Assembly: GCA_903930765.1 (NCBI GenBank)
Contig: CAIYZV010000021.1
Span: forward strand, 1 to 37,809
Direction: 5' to 3'
Length of the DNA: 37,809 nt
Source of the DNA: an uncultured Pirellula sp.
GTDB lineage: Bacteria > Planctomycetota > Planctomycetia > Pirellulales > Pirellulaceae
The notes under the pieces were generated by a model. The model did not search any database, was not told the DNA's origin, and saw only the letters and a program-made list of their open reading frames with translations. The position numbers and the translations under genes were made by a program. Positions 17,230-26,393 of this stretch are shown piece by piece (positions within the stretch are counted from its first letter, which is position 1; every line of letters begins with the position of its first letter).

Positions 17230-17571
17230 ATGATGTCTCACCGATTGCTTCGCAGTTTGTTATTATCCACCGCTTCTCTCGTGTCAGCCGTTCTGCTGGC
17301 CCTATGCTCTCTCACTCTCTGGGAGAAACATTGCGAAATCCGCGACCAAAGGAATCTGGACCGACTCAATGGATTGGTTGCTCAGTACCGAACGCAGACG
17401 GGCCGCTGCCCTGATATCAACATGATCGAACTCTTTCGGAGCGGAATGTCGGACCAACGGCTCCATAAGACCCCCTACGGCGGTTACTACCAAATCGATG
17501 TTTCTCAGATGGTGGTCTACAACCCGCAAAAACCGCGACCGCGCGACGGAATCGCGATCGGGCGCCGGTAG
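17230..17571 (+). CDS. Small membrane-anchored protein, pseudopilin-G-like
   Basis: A 113-residue protein with one N-terminal membrane helix (about residues 8-30) and a short periplasmic part: LDRLNGLVAQYRTQTGRCPDI, then TPYGGYYQIDV, then MVVYN. The order resembles the C-terminal domain of the type II secretion major pseudopilin, but the prepilin FTLxE processing site is missing, so it may be a related orphan. It lies 87 bases upstream of polA on the same strand. The start has a second ATG directly after it. Moderate confidence that it is a gene, low confidence in the family. Confidence 0.65.
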   Translation: MMSHRLLRSLLLSTASLVSAVLLALCSLTLWEKHCEIRDQRNLDRLNGLVAQYRTQTGRCPDINMIELFRSGMSDQRLHKTPYGGYYQIDVSQMVVYNPQKPRPRDGIAIGRR

Positions 17572-17658
17572 CTTGGAGGGTCGCTCGGGATCGGTTACCC
17601 TGACGGCTTGGAAAACTAGTTCCCAGCCTCCCTCATCCCGAGATCCGCCCTCCCCCGC

Positions 17659-20616
17659 ATGCCAAAAAAAGCTCGTACTTCCTCGCAACAACCCTCGTTG
17701 CCTCTCTTTGAACAAAGTCTCGGTGAACCGAACCAGACGAACCTCGAGCCCAACGAAACCTCAAACATTGTTGAGCTCCAGGCGACCGTAGAAACGTCAA
17801 CCGACGCGGCCTCGCCACTTGCAACCGAGGAGATTGCGGCCGAGCAAGCCGAGAATCCCGTGCCGAGCGACTTGGTGATTCTGGTCGACTCGCATTCGCT
17901 CATCTACCAAGTATTCCACGCACTCCCTCCAATGACCAGTCCGCATGGGCTCGAAGTCGGCGCCGTTCAAGGGTTCCTTCGCGACATCGCGAATCTCCTA
18001 CAGCAATGGAACCCTAATTTCTTGGTCTGCGCCTTCGATGAATCGGACATCACCTTTCGCAACGAATTGTACGACCAATACAAAGCCCATCGCGATGAAA
18101 TGCCCGAAGCGCTTCGCGCCCAGATCGGATTGATCCACGACAGCTTAGACATCCTCGGGATCCCAAAGATTTCTGTCTCCGGCTTTGAAGCCGACGATAT
18201 TTTGGCCGCGCTGGCCGATCAAGCAGAATCGTATGGGGCCCGTGTACTCTTGGTCACTAGCGACAAGGACTGCAGGCAGTTGATCACGCCGTTGACCTCG
18301 ATGCTGAACCTGAGAAGAAACGAACTCTTCGGAGCCAAGGAACTCAAGGAAATCTGGGACATACGTCCCGACCAAGTGGTCGATTTTCAAGCGTTGGTAG
18401 GGGACTCGGTGGACAACGTGCCCGGCGTCCCATCGATCGGTCCCAAGGCGGCGCAGCAACTGCTCGAGCAATTCGGTTCGCTGGATGCAATCTACGAAAA
18501 CATCGACCAAGTCAAAGGGGACAAAAAGCGTGAAAAGCTTCTCGAACATCGCACCGATGCCTATCTCAGCAGAGACTTGGTTCGACTCCGCAAGGATTGT
18601 CCCATCGCGCTCGAGTGGCCGCAAATGCGTCCTCGGTCTGCCAACAAGGAGGCCCTGGAAAAACTCTTTCGAGATCTCGGCTTTCGCCGCCTCGCGGATG
18701 TGTTCCTAGCAATCTCTGCGAATGGGAACACGGCCACGGAACAAACCGTCCGAGAAAGCAAACCAGCGCGTCTGGTCACCGATCACTACCAACTCATTCA
18801 ATCCAACGAGGACTTGGTCCAACTCGTCCAGACATTGCGGCAACACCCGCGGATCGCTATCGATACCGAAACCACTTCAACACGCCCACGCGACACCTCG
18901 CTGGTCGGCATCAGTCTGTGCTGGGCACCCGGTAACGCCGCATACATTCCGATTTTGGCGCCAGCTCCATCGGCATGCCTTCCACTCGAGACGGTTCGAG
19001 CACTCCTAGCGCCACTGCTCGCGGACGAATCGTTTCAGTGGATTGGACAGAACATCAAGTTCGATGCGATCGTTCTTAATAGCCACGGGATGCCTATTGG
19101 AACCGCCAACGTGGATACGATCCATTTCGACACAATGGTGGCGGATTACTTGCTCGATGCAGGGGGCCGCAATCACGATTTAGGGGACATCGCCAAACGT
19201 TGGCTCGGTGTTGAAACCATCTCGATCCAATCGTTGATAGGCACCGGCCGCAATCAAATCACCATGGAACGCGTCCCTTTGGATCTACTCGCGACTTATG
19301 CCGCCGAAGATGTCGACATCCCTATCCAGATCTACGACGCCATGCGAGAGAGACTCGCGTCGGAATCGCTCCTCAAAGTGATGGAACAACTTGAGCTACC
19401 CCTCATCGGCGTTCTGGCATCGATGGAGTTTACGGGGATAAAAATAGACACGGATCGCCTCGAGCAACTTCGATCGCAGTTCGCAGGACAGCTGGAAACG
19501 ATTCGGCGGCAGATCATGGAAATCGCGGGTGAGGAGTTCAATCCCGACAGTCCCAAGCAGCTCGGGTTCCTGCTCTTCGAAAAACTGCAACTGCGGGTCG
19601 TCAAAAAGACAAAGACCGGCCCCAGTACCGACGCAGAAGTTCTCGAGGAACTGGCTTCAGAACACCCGCTCCCTGCGAAGATTGTCGAGTATCGGCAATT
19701 GGCGAAATTGCTCAGCACCTATGTCGAGGCATTACCCCGTTTGGTCAGCCCGGTCACGGGGCGGGTCCATACTTCGTTTCGACAAGACACGGCGGCCACG
19801 GGCCGCTTGAGCAGCGTCGAACCCAACCTTCAGAATATCCCGATTCGAACCCCCGAAGGCCGCTCTATTCGGTCTGCATTTGTTGCCGGACATCCCGGTT
19901 GGCGATTGCTGGCTGCCGATTATTCGCAGATCGAATTACGCGTCCTCGCCCATTGCTGCGGCGATCCGAATCTTTGCGATGCATTTGAAAAAGACCTCGA
20001 TATTCATACCAGTGTCGCAGCTCAAGTCCATGGCGTGCCGCTGGCGGAAGTTACCTCGGCCATGCGACGGAGCGCGAAAGCCGTCAGCTTTGGTATCCTC
20101 TATGGCCAAAGCCCCTTTGGGCTCGCCAAAGGGCTCGGGATATCCCGGACCGAAGCGAGCGACTTTATCGATGAGTACTTCGCTCGCTATCCCAAGGTTC
20201 GCGAGTTCATTGCGTCGACCTTGATCGATTGCAGGACTCGCGGATTTGTGGCGACAATGTCGGGACGAAAGAGGTACCTGAAGGGCATTCGAGATTTTGC
20301 CACGCTCGATGAGCAAAAGAAAAAACAGTTGCTCGAACCGGAGCGGATGGCCGTCAATACCGTCATCCAAGGCTCCGCGGCGGACATGATCAAAATGGCA
20401 ATGATCAGCATCGCAAAGCGTCTCCGTCAAAACCCATTGCCTGCCAACATGCTCCTGCAAATTCACGACGAGCTGGTTTTCGAAGTCGCACCGGATTCGG
20501 TCGATACGCTCGCTGCATTGGTCCGGGAGGAAATGACCCGCGTCATGCCTTTGAAGGTACCATTGAAGGTCGACGTCAAGGTAGGAAATAATTGGGCGGA
20601 GTGCGAACCACTATGA
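17659..20616 (+). CDS. polA: DNA polymerase I with proofreading domain
   Basis: 985 residues, longer than E. coli PolA (928) owing to an N-terminal extension of about 70 Glu/Thr-rich residues. The 5' nuclease begins at D71 (DLVILVDSHSL) with VSGFEADDILA. The 3'-5' exonuclease keeps its acidic residues (D402-T-E404), the NIKFDAIV block and YAAEDVD, so proofreading should be active, unlike in many bacterial relatives. The polymerase domain has motif A AADYSQIELR (D754), motif B with RRSAKAVSFGILYG, and motif C HDE (936-938). It fills Okazaki gaps and repairs excised DNA. Its stop overlaps the CoaE start (ATGA), so the two are translationally coupled. Confidence 0.97.
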   Translation: MPKKARTSSQQPSLPLFEQSLGEPNQTNLEPNETSNIVELQATVETSTDAASPLATEEIAAEQAENPVPSDLVILVDSHSLIYQVFHALPPMTSPHGLEVGAVQGFLRDIANLLQQWNPNFLVCAFDESDITFRNELYDQYKAHRDEMPEALRAQIGLIHDSLDILGIPKISVSGFEADDILAALADQAESYGARVLLVTSDKDCRQLITPLTSMLNLRRNELFGAKELKEIWDIRPDQVVDFQALVGDSVDNVPGVPSIGPKAAQQLLEQFGSLDAIYENIDQVKGDKKREKLLEHRTDAYLSRDLVRLRKDCPIALEWPQMRPRSANKEALEKLFRDLGFRRLADVFLAISANGNTATEQTVRESKPARLVTDHYQLIQSNEDLVQLVQTLRQHPRIAIDTETTSTRPRDTSLVGISLCWAPGNAAYIPILAPAPSACLPLETVRALLAPLLADESFQWIGQNIKFDAIVLNSHGMPIGTANVDTIHFDTMVADYLLDAGGRNHDLGDIAKRWLGVETISIQSLIGTGRNQITMERVPLDLLATYAAEDVDIPIQIYDAMRERLASESLLKVMEQLELPLIGVLASMEFTGIKIDTDRLEQLRSQFAGQLETIRRQIMEIAGEEFNPDSPKQLGFLLFEKLQLRVVKKTKTGPSTDAEVLEELASEHPLPAKIVEYRQLAKLLSTYVEALPRLVSPVTGRVHTSFRQDTAATGRLSSVEPNLQNIPIRTPEGRSIRSAFVAGHPGWRLLAADYSQIELRVLAHCCGDPNLCDAFEKDLDIHTSVAAQVHGVPLAEVTSAMRRSAKAVSFGILYGQSPFGLAKGLGISRTEASDFIDEYFARYPKVREFIASTLIDCRTRGFVATMSGRKRYLKGIRDFATLDEQKKKQLLEPERMAVNTVIQGSAADMIKMAMISIAKRLRQNPLPANMLLQIHDELVFEVAPDSVDTLAALVREEMTRVMPLKVPLKVDVKVGNNWAECEPL

Positions 20617-21242
20617 AACGGTCCGTGGTACTCGGAATCCTGGGCGGAGTCGCGAGTGGCAAAAGCGAAGTAACCCGCCGACTTGAAGCGCGCGGTGCGC
20701 ATGTCATCCACGCCGATAAGATCGGCCATGAAGTGTTGCGCGAGAAAGAAATCCGAGATCGGTTGGTCCAGCATTTCGGGTCTGATATCCTCTCTCAGAA
20801 AACCGGCGAAATCGATCGAGCGCGTATAGCGCAACTCGTCTTTGGCAACGATACCTTTGCCACCGAGAATCGACGATTCCTAGAAAGCGTCGTTCATCCT
20901 CGCATCCGAACCCTAATCGCGGAACGTCTGGATTCTATCCAACAAACCATTGCTCCGAACGAGCGGCCGCAGATCGTAGTGCTCGATGTGCCACTGCTGA
21001 TAGAATCCGGATGGAACAAACGCTGCGATCGCATCCTCTTTGTTGACACCGACGAAGAGATTCGCCTTAAGAGAGCGATGGCAAGAGGCTGGACAACCAA
21101 CCAATTTCGAGATCGCGAAGCAGCTCAACTACCCCTCGACCAAAAACGCCAAATGGCAACGGATACCATCGATAACAATGGCCCCATCGCTTCGCTCGAT
21201 CAGCGAATCGATCAATTCATAAACACACTCACCAACCCTTAG
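20613..21242 (+). CDS. coaE: Dephospho-CoA kinase
   Basis: A 209-residue kinase that makes the last step of coenzyme A synthesis, phosphorylating the 3' hydroxyl of dephospho-CoA with ATP. The P-loop is GGVASGKS (residues 11-18). HADKIGHEVL and VLDVPLLIESGW match the CoaE pattern, and the length is typical. The ATG at 20613 overlaps the polA stop by ATGA. A TTG at 20592 would extend the frame but lacks sense for the family. The polA-coaE order is also found in other bacteria. The next gene starts 22 bases later. Confidence 0.96.
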   Translation: MKRSVVLGILGGVASGKSEVTRRLEARGAHVIHADKIGHEVLREKEIRDRLVQHFGSDILSQKTGEIDRARIAQLVFGNDTFATENRRFLESVVHPRIRTLIAERLDSIQQTIAPNERPQIVVLDVPLLIESGWNKRCDRILFVDTDEEIRLKRAMARGWTTNQFRDREAAQLPLDQKRQMATDTIDNNGPIASLDQRIDQFINTLTNP

Positions 21243-21264
21243 ATAACTTGCAAAGTCCTTCGCT

Positions 21265-22227
21265 ATGAATCATTTGCTCCGATCCGTCCTGGATAAACCA
21301 TCCGTTCTCGCCAAGGTGATCACGGTTTCGGCCTTCTGCGTCTACTTCGCAGCGTCGACACTCGGACAAGAACCCAAGGACCTTAAGAAGAAGATCCCTC
21401 AAGATATTGCGGCCAGGATTGAAAACGAAAATGCATATTATGGGTTGATTAAAGACTCATTGAAGTTCCACTGCGACTTCAATCGAAACGGCGATGCGAT
21501 TCGCTCCGTAGGCGATGGCCGAATCTACACCAACGAATCGTTGCAGCGCAAAGAATGGATTCCAGGGATCCAACGCAAGGATGTCTCGATCGTGGAAGAG
21601 GGTGGGGTGGCACTCGGGCACCTGCGTTTTTCCGACAAATCGCCTCAGGTCCTTTCCTTCAAGGGTGAGGCGATGCATCCGATGGGTAAGGATTGGTCTG
21701 GGACTGTTAGTTTTTGGATGCGATTGGATCCAGACAACGATCTCAAACCTGGATATTGCGATCCGATCCAAATCACCGAGAAGGCGTGGAATGACGGCGC
21801 GCTGTTTGTCGACTTTGATAAAGACCTACCGCGAGACTTTCGACTCGGCGTTTTCTCCGATTTGAAGTTCTGGAACCCCGAGAATACGCCTTGGGAGAAA
21901 TGGCCCGTGGAACGTCGCCCCATGGTCACGGTCAAGAAACCAAGTTTCACGCGTCAGGCATGGACGCATGTCGCCTTTGCGATTTCAGGCATAAATTCAA
22001 CCGATAAATCCAATGCAAAAGCGACTCTTTTTATCGACGGAAAATCGCAAGGATCGATCGATAGCCCGATGCAATTCACTTGGGATAACAGCAAAACCGC
22101 GATCATGATCGGCATCGAATACATCGGAGACTTTGACGAACTGATGATCTTCGACCGCGCACTCAATGAAGCGGACGTGCTAACCATCACCAATCATTTC
22201 CGCCCTAAGAATCAGGGGAAGCGGTAG
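21265..22227 (+). CDS. Secreted LamG/concanavalin-like protein
   Basis: A 320-residue protein with a signal peptide (residues about 16-34, cut before QEPK). The mature part starts with a polar helical region and then a jelly-roll of the LamG/laminin-G type: WSGTVSFWMRLD, WTHVAFAISG, ATLFIDGKSQGS and GDFDELMIFDRALNEADV. That order (sheet, WTHVA, ladder of FIDG, final DELxIFxRAL) is diagnostic for the LamG-like fold, which binds carbohydrate or cell-surface polymers. No catalytic residues seen. It follows coaE by 22 bases on the same strand without clear regulation of its own. Target ligand unknown. Confidence 0.85.
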   Translation: MNHLLRSVLDKPSVLAKVITVSAFCVYFAASTLGQEPKDLKKKIPQDIAARIENENAYYGLIKDSLKFHCDFNRNGDAIRSVGDGRIYTNESLQRKEWIPGIQRKDVSIVEEGGVALGHLRFSDKSPQVLSFKGEAMHPMGKDWSGTVSFWMRLDPDNDLKPGYCDPIQITEKAWNDGALFVDFDKDLPRDFRLGVFSDLKFWNPENTPWEKWPVERRPMVTVKKPSFTRQAWTHVAFAISGINSTDKSNAKATLFIDGKSQGSIDSPMQFTWDNSKTAIMIGIEYIGDFDELMIFDRALNEADVLTITNHFRPKNQGKR

Positions 22228-22275
22228 GGCTAACGAACGCCCTGCGATGCGGATGATTCAACCGTGTGCTTTTGA

Positions 22276-24438
22276 TTATTTAAGCCGCACGACTCGATCA
22301 GCTACGATTTGCTTGGCGGCGAGGTTAGGAATGTAGCCCTTCACTCCGTAGACTGTCACTGGCTGTTGCAGGTACCGCCGCAGGTTAAGCCCCGTGGTCG
22401 CACGGACATAGGCCAGGACATTGCCCGCATCATCGGTCAATGCGAACTCCGGTTGTCCCTGGACCGACGTATGGACTCCCTGAAGCCAACCTGAAATCTC
22501 CGATGCTGATTCTCCAACGCGCATGGGGACTGCTTCGGTGTAGGGAGCCGTAGGAGCGACGGAGTTACCATTGGCATTGGACAAGGAAAACTCGCTTGGA
22601 TAAGCCACATTTGGAGCCGCCGCATTGGCGGAAACAGTACCAACACCGTTGAGTGCAATAGTACGCTGGCGAATCGATTCAAATCGTTCGATGCGCTCGA
22701 GCAGCAGTCGCGCCTCACCTCGAATCAACGGCGTGGAACCTTGTTCCACCCATACGCTAGCAGCGTCTCGCAACGGTGCAAGATTCCATTCCGCAGTAGG
22801 CTTGCTCACCATCGCGGATAACTGGACGAGCGCCTCTTGGACTTGTGGGGTTTGGAATCGATCGGGTTGATCGTATGCCACGTCCGACATCGTCGGATTC
22901 GTTTGATTGCGATAATCGGCCATAGCGACTCCTGCACCGGGCGTCATCGCGCCCGATACAGGCTGGATATTGTTTCCAGCTCCACCGAAAAGTGGTTCTT
23001 TGGAATTGATAAGATCGCTGAACAAACCGCTCGCAGATCCTATGCCGTTGGCGGCATTACCAGCGTAGTGTTCCCCCCCCATCGATCGGCGGGGTGGTCG
23101 TGGAAGACGGTCTAGGCGGCTCGAACCAAAGGGAGTCGTGCCATAATTGGTCGCTCCGTAGCCCGCGTAAGCCCCACTGTTGCGGTCTGCATAAGGAGTG
23201 GGACGTACTTCTCCACGAGCGCTGCGTCCGCTTGTGTTTTTCGCGCGACCGGCGTTCGGACTGACATCGACAACGCTCAGTCCCAACAGTCCCAAGACGT
23301 TATCCATCGGACCGGTTTCCGAGCTGACCACATTTTGTCCTCCGGCTTTCGATTGCTGCATCGCGCGCCAGTGCTTTTCGTCGAGTGAATGTGGATCGAC
23401 AACGTTTTTGGTCGAGCCACTTGCTTTTTGGACAGGACCGGAACCGCTCTTCACCAGTGAATTAGGCGAACCATTCGCACCCTTGGTGCTACTTCGTTTC
23501 GCCGTTGATGCACCCGTCCGAGAACCGGACTTGTTTCGGTCTCCGAGGTAGATTCCCGATTGCTGCATTTCGCTTTCGATTTGCTGCTGCTCGCGCCGAA
23601 TCTCACGGTCAACCTTGTCGAGTTGCTCCGATTCATCCGACCAAACCAACTCCCCTGAGTCCGAACCGGCTGCGTTATCTCCACTACCTTGTGGCGGCGC
23701 CTGATATCCCGCTTGCTTCACCGAACTATCGGCTTGATTGCCGGTCCGGATGGGCTTTTGACCTCCACCATTTGCCGAGGCAATCCGATTGGATTCCGCG
23801 GGTACGGGCTCCTCGCTCAACGAACTGCTCCGCACCCATCGAAATTCTCCCTGAGGTGGAGCGATCTTGAACCAAAGCTTCTTGTCGTCGTCGTGCCCGC
23901 GATAGGCTTCTCCCACAATCGAGACCGATTGACCTTTTACCAACTCGGTCTGGTAGAGCAACTGCTCGTTCTTGGTCGTGTTGCTGCCAACCCATGCCGC
24001 CACCTTTTCAACCGACACCTCAGCGGCCCGGCCACTGGGAAGCAAGTAAACCGAATCGGCAGGGACCCAATTATGGCTTCCTTCGGGAGGACGTACTCCG
24101 GACCAACCATCGGCTGTCTCGATATAGACGTCGAGCGACTGTCCTTTGTTGAGCACCACGGTGGAATAGTATTGTTCACCCGGTCCGCATCGCACCGTCG
24201 CTCGTGGACTGTGTACGAATCGAGTCATTGCCTTTTCGTAGGTCTTCGCTTCGGACGCAACTGTTTTTTTGGTTTGGTTCGGGACAGGATTTTTATCATT
24301 TCCTTTGTCGCCTGCCATAGCATGCATCGATGATATCGCGACGAATGCCATGAGAATCCGCAACGCGACTGAAGAAGCGTCCAACGCAAAATCGGCTCGC
24401 AATTCGCCAAAACGGTTTGCAGTCAGTTTTATACTCAT
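22276..24438 (-). CDS. Secreted protein with two bacterial SH3 domains
   Basis: A 720-residue exported protein. After a signal segment (about residues 24-42) come two SH3b domains: about 50-108 (ATVRCGPGEQYY, GQSLDVYIETADGWSGVR, NWVPADSVYLL) and about 118-190 (GQSVSIVGEAY, LWFKIAPPQGEFRWVRSSSL). Such domains bind cell-wall or peptide ligands. A long Ser/Gly/Asn-rich, probably disordered, linker follows. A helical segment near 530-600 and a C-terminal small beta domain (SGWLQGVHTSVQGQPEFAL, VTVYGVKGYI) end the protein. Start has AAGGAG eight bases before the ATG. It lies 31 bases after the HEAT-like gene and is probably co-transcribed. Confidence 0.87.
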   Translation of the reverse strand: MSIKLTANRFGELRADFALDASSVALRILMAFVAISSMHAMAGDKGNDKNPVPNQTKKTVASEAKTYEKAMTRFVHSPRATVRCGPGEQYYSTVVLNKGQSLDVYIETADGWSGVRPPEGSHNWVPADSVYLLPSGRAAEVSVEKVAAWVGSNTTKNEQLLYQTELVKGQSVSIVGEAYRGHDDDKKLWFKIAPPQGEFRWVRSSSLSEEPVPAESNRIASANGGGQKPIRTGNQADSSVKQAGYQAPPQGSGDNAAGSDSGELVWSDESEQLDKVDREIRREQQQIESEMQQSGIYLGDRNKSGSRTGASTAKRSSTKGANGSPNSLVKSGSGPVQKASGSTKNVVDPHSLDEKHWRAMQQSKAGGQNVVSSETGPMDNVLGLLGLSVVDVSPNAGRAKNTSGRSARGEVRPTPYADRNSGAYAGYGATNYGTTPFGSSRLDRLPRPPRRSMGGEHYAGNAANGIGSASGLFSDLINSKEPLFGGAGNNIQPVSGAMTPGAGVAMADYRNQTNPTMSDVAYDQPDRFQTPQVQEALVQLSAMVSKPTAEWNLAPLRDAASVWVEQGSTPLIRGEARLLLERIERFESIRQRTIALNGVGTVSANAAAPNVAYPSEFSLSNANGNSVAPTAPYTEAVPMRVGESASEISGWLQGVHTSVQGQPEFALTDDAGNVLAYVRATTGLNLRRYLQQPVTVYGVKGYIPNLAAKQIVADRVVRLK

Positions 24439-24469
24439 GATTGAAACTCCTTTTCCTGACGTCCTCGCT

Positions 24470-26149
24470 TTAGCGATGTGTGGTTCGCGCTGAATCCGCC
24501 GCTAGAAGCACTTGATTGATTTGCTCCGCAACACGGTTGTCAGACTCTTTCATTTTCAATTGACGCAGTTTCTGCAATGCTTCTTCGTCCGCCGTTGCCC
24601 CCAGCAGGCTCACTGCTCGCAATCGAACTTCGCGATCCGAAGATTCGGCCATCCATGCGAGCCACGGGACAGGGTTCAAACCAGCCACACGCACCAGTTG
24701 ATCCATCGCTTGCAAACGCTCAGCAACGGAACCGCGAGCCAATTCCAACCCAAGCTCCAAATGCTCGGGCTGTACGCCTCGACGCTGCAATTCCTGGGCT
24801 GCTTGTGTCACGATGCGGTCCTGCCGGCTCTCAAGCAGTCGCAATAACTTGTCCTGAGGCAGCTTTCGAATCCCTCGCAGCGTTGGCTCATCAGATTCCT
24901 CATCGCTCGGCAATGGATTCGGCGCGACCTCGACAACCGCTTTGGAGGCAGTCAATCGCGCGTCCACCGAATCCTCGGTGTCCGAAGCAAGATCGATCAA
25001 GGATGCCGATGCACCTTTTTGTGATTCCGATTCCGATGCAAAGCCGACCTTCGAAGGCTCTGATCGAGGCGAACTAGACTTATGCGAGGCAGCCAACTGC
25101 ATGGGCTCGGGTCCTCGCGAGTCGCTTAATCGACGCGAGGAACCTCCATCTTCTCTCCTCGGTCGACTGGTTGTTTGTGTCGAAGCATGGACAATCTCCA
25201 CATCCGAAGACTCATTGGAATTGCCATCGCCGATCCACGTTGTCGTGGGAAGCGACGGAACCGGTGGTTGGTTATCGGTCGGTTGTCGCAATCGGTTCCC
25301 GTTCGATGCTACCCCAGGCCCAGCCATTGATGGCGCCGCAACGGATCGCGCCGAAACTATTGGGGCAGAGACCACTGGCGTTTCCTCATCATCCGACAAA
25401 CGAATTTTCGTCGGTACGGAACCGCTCGACGAAGCCATCGGTAATGGGGACATCGGTAATGGGTCTGCCAACGACGATGCCGCGATCCATTGGTTCAAGC
25501 TTTGACGGACAGGAGCATCTCCGCGTACCTCTTCACCGAACCCCGCTAACAATCGCGATGCGAGGACTCCTCGCATCATGACCAACTCGCGGTCATCGTC
25601 AGATAGTGTTTGCAGCAACTGACTCAGCGCGATCCGCTGTGCATTCGCGGAAGGATTCGCCGGGAGTCGATCGACGCGATCTTTTAGGATTTGAAAGGCG
25701 ATCGCACGCCGAGTCGCATCGGCTTGCCCCATTTGACCGACGAGGATTCGATTCGAATCATGGGCTGTTTCGCTCAGTGCTACGATGGCTTCGAGCGTTT
25801 CCTCATTGGTATCTGGAAGTTGAAGCAGTCGATTCCATTCCCAGCATAGAACTTGTTTCGAAACCGCATCCCAATGGAACGCAACCGCACCGCCGACACC
25901 GATGAGGCTGGCTACAAAAAAGAAGCCGCTCCATCGGGACTTCGTTCTCGTCTGCACCTTCGAACTCGGCCCATGTTCCGACAGATTCGACGCACTCGCA
26001 AACGCAGCGTCACTGGTTCGCTGATGGCGGGATTTCCGAGCGTGAGGAGGCTCAGATACGATCGGTGCGGTTGAGGCAGGCCCCAACAACCAATCGACAT
26101 CGATCTGCACTTTATTGTGACGTGATCTTCGGAATGAGATCATAGCCAT
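24470..26149 (-). CDS. Single-pass membrane protein with helical repeat C-terminus
   Basis: A 559-residue protein with a basic, cytoplasmic N-terminus of about 70 residues, one membrane helix (about 73-95, FFFVASLIGVGGAVAF), a long Ser/Pro/Thr-rich linker (about 225-420), and a helical C-terminus (about 430-550). The end has pairs of helices of the HEAT/armadillo kind, such as RIVTQAAQELQRRG and REVRLRAVSLLGATADEEALQKL. A PLPMS/PLPMA repeat reflects a 15-bp duplication at 25436-25465. Protein interaction at the membrane is likely; no enzyme motif seen. It is followed by the SH3b gene, so the two may form a membrane/periplasm assembly. The ATG at 26143 is an alternative start. Confidence 0.8.
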   Translation of the reverse strand: MAMISFRRSRHNKVQIDVDWLLGPASTAPIVSEPPHARKSRHQRTSDAAFASASNLSEHGPSSKVQTRTKSRWSGFFFVASLIGVGGAVAFHWDAVSKQVLCWEWNRLLQLPDTNEETLEAIVALSETAHDSNRILVGQMGQADATRRAIAFQILKDRVDRLPANPSANAQRIALSQLLQTLSDDDRELVMMRGVLASRLLAGFGEEVRGDAPVRQSLNQWIAASSLADPLPMSPLPMASSSGSVPTKIRLSDDEETPVVSAPIVSARSVAAPSMAGPGVASNGNRLRQPTDNQPPVPSLPTTTWIGDGNSNESSDVEIVHASTQTTSRPRREDGGSSRRLSDSRGPEPMQLAASHKSSSPRSEPSKVGFASESESQKGASASLIDLASDTEDSVDARLTASKAVVEVAPNPLPSDEESDEPTLRGIRKLPQDKLLRLLESRQDRIVTQAAQELQRRGVQPEHLELGLELARGSVAERLQAMDQLVRVAGLNPVPWLAWMAESSDREVRLRAVSLLGATADEEALQKLRQLKMKESDNRVAEQINQVLLAADSARTTHR

Positions 26150-26393
26150 CCTGGTCTAAAAACACCTTACCCGAGTCCTTCGGGCCTTTTTCCATGCAGA
26201 GCGTATAGAGTTCTCAGGAAGAGGAATCAAGTGGAAGTCTGGCGAGTTGGAAAACTGGATAAGATAGGGCTCGTGGCACATTCAAGATTCCTGGAAATGC
26301 TTGCATAGAAAGCAAATCTGGCGAGCAAGTATAGGCAGCTAACCAGTTATAGGCAGCTAATACAGAAAGAAAATCGACCCATTTGGCGTGAAC
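26150..26393. other. Intergenic region with an interrupted 13-bp direct repeat
   Basis: Between two minus-strand genes. TATAGGCAGCTAA occurs at 26330-26342 and 26348-26360, an 18-base period. A small stem (CCCGA/TCGGG with loop of five) lies at about 26172-26186, in the likely leader of the gene starting at 26149. No confident promoter or terminator is seen. Confidence 0.5.

Noticed and set aside
26281-26310. Possible sigma-54 promoter around TGGCAC and TTGCA in 26150-26393
   Set aside because: The GG to GC spacing is 8, not the required 10, and the two elements do not fall together.
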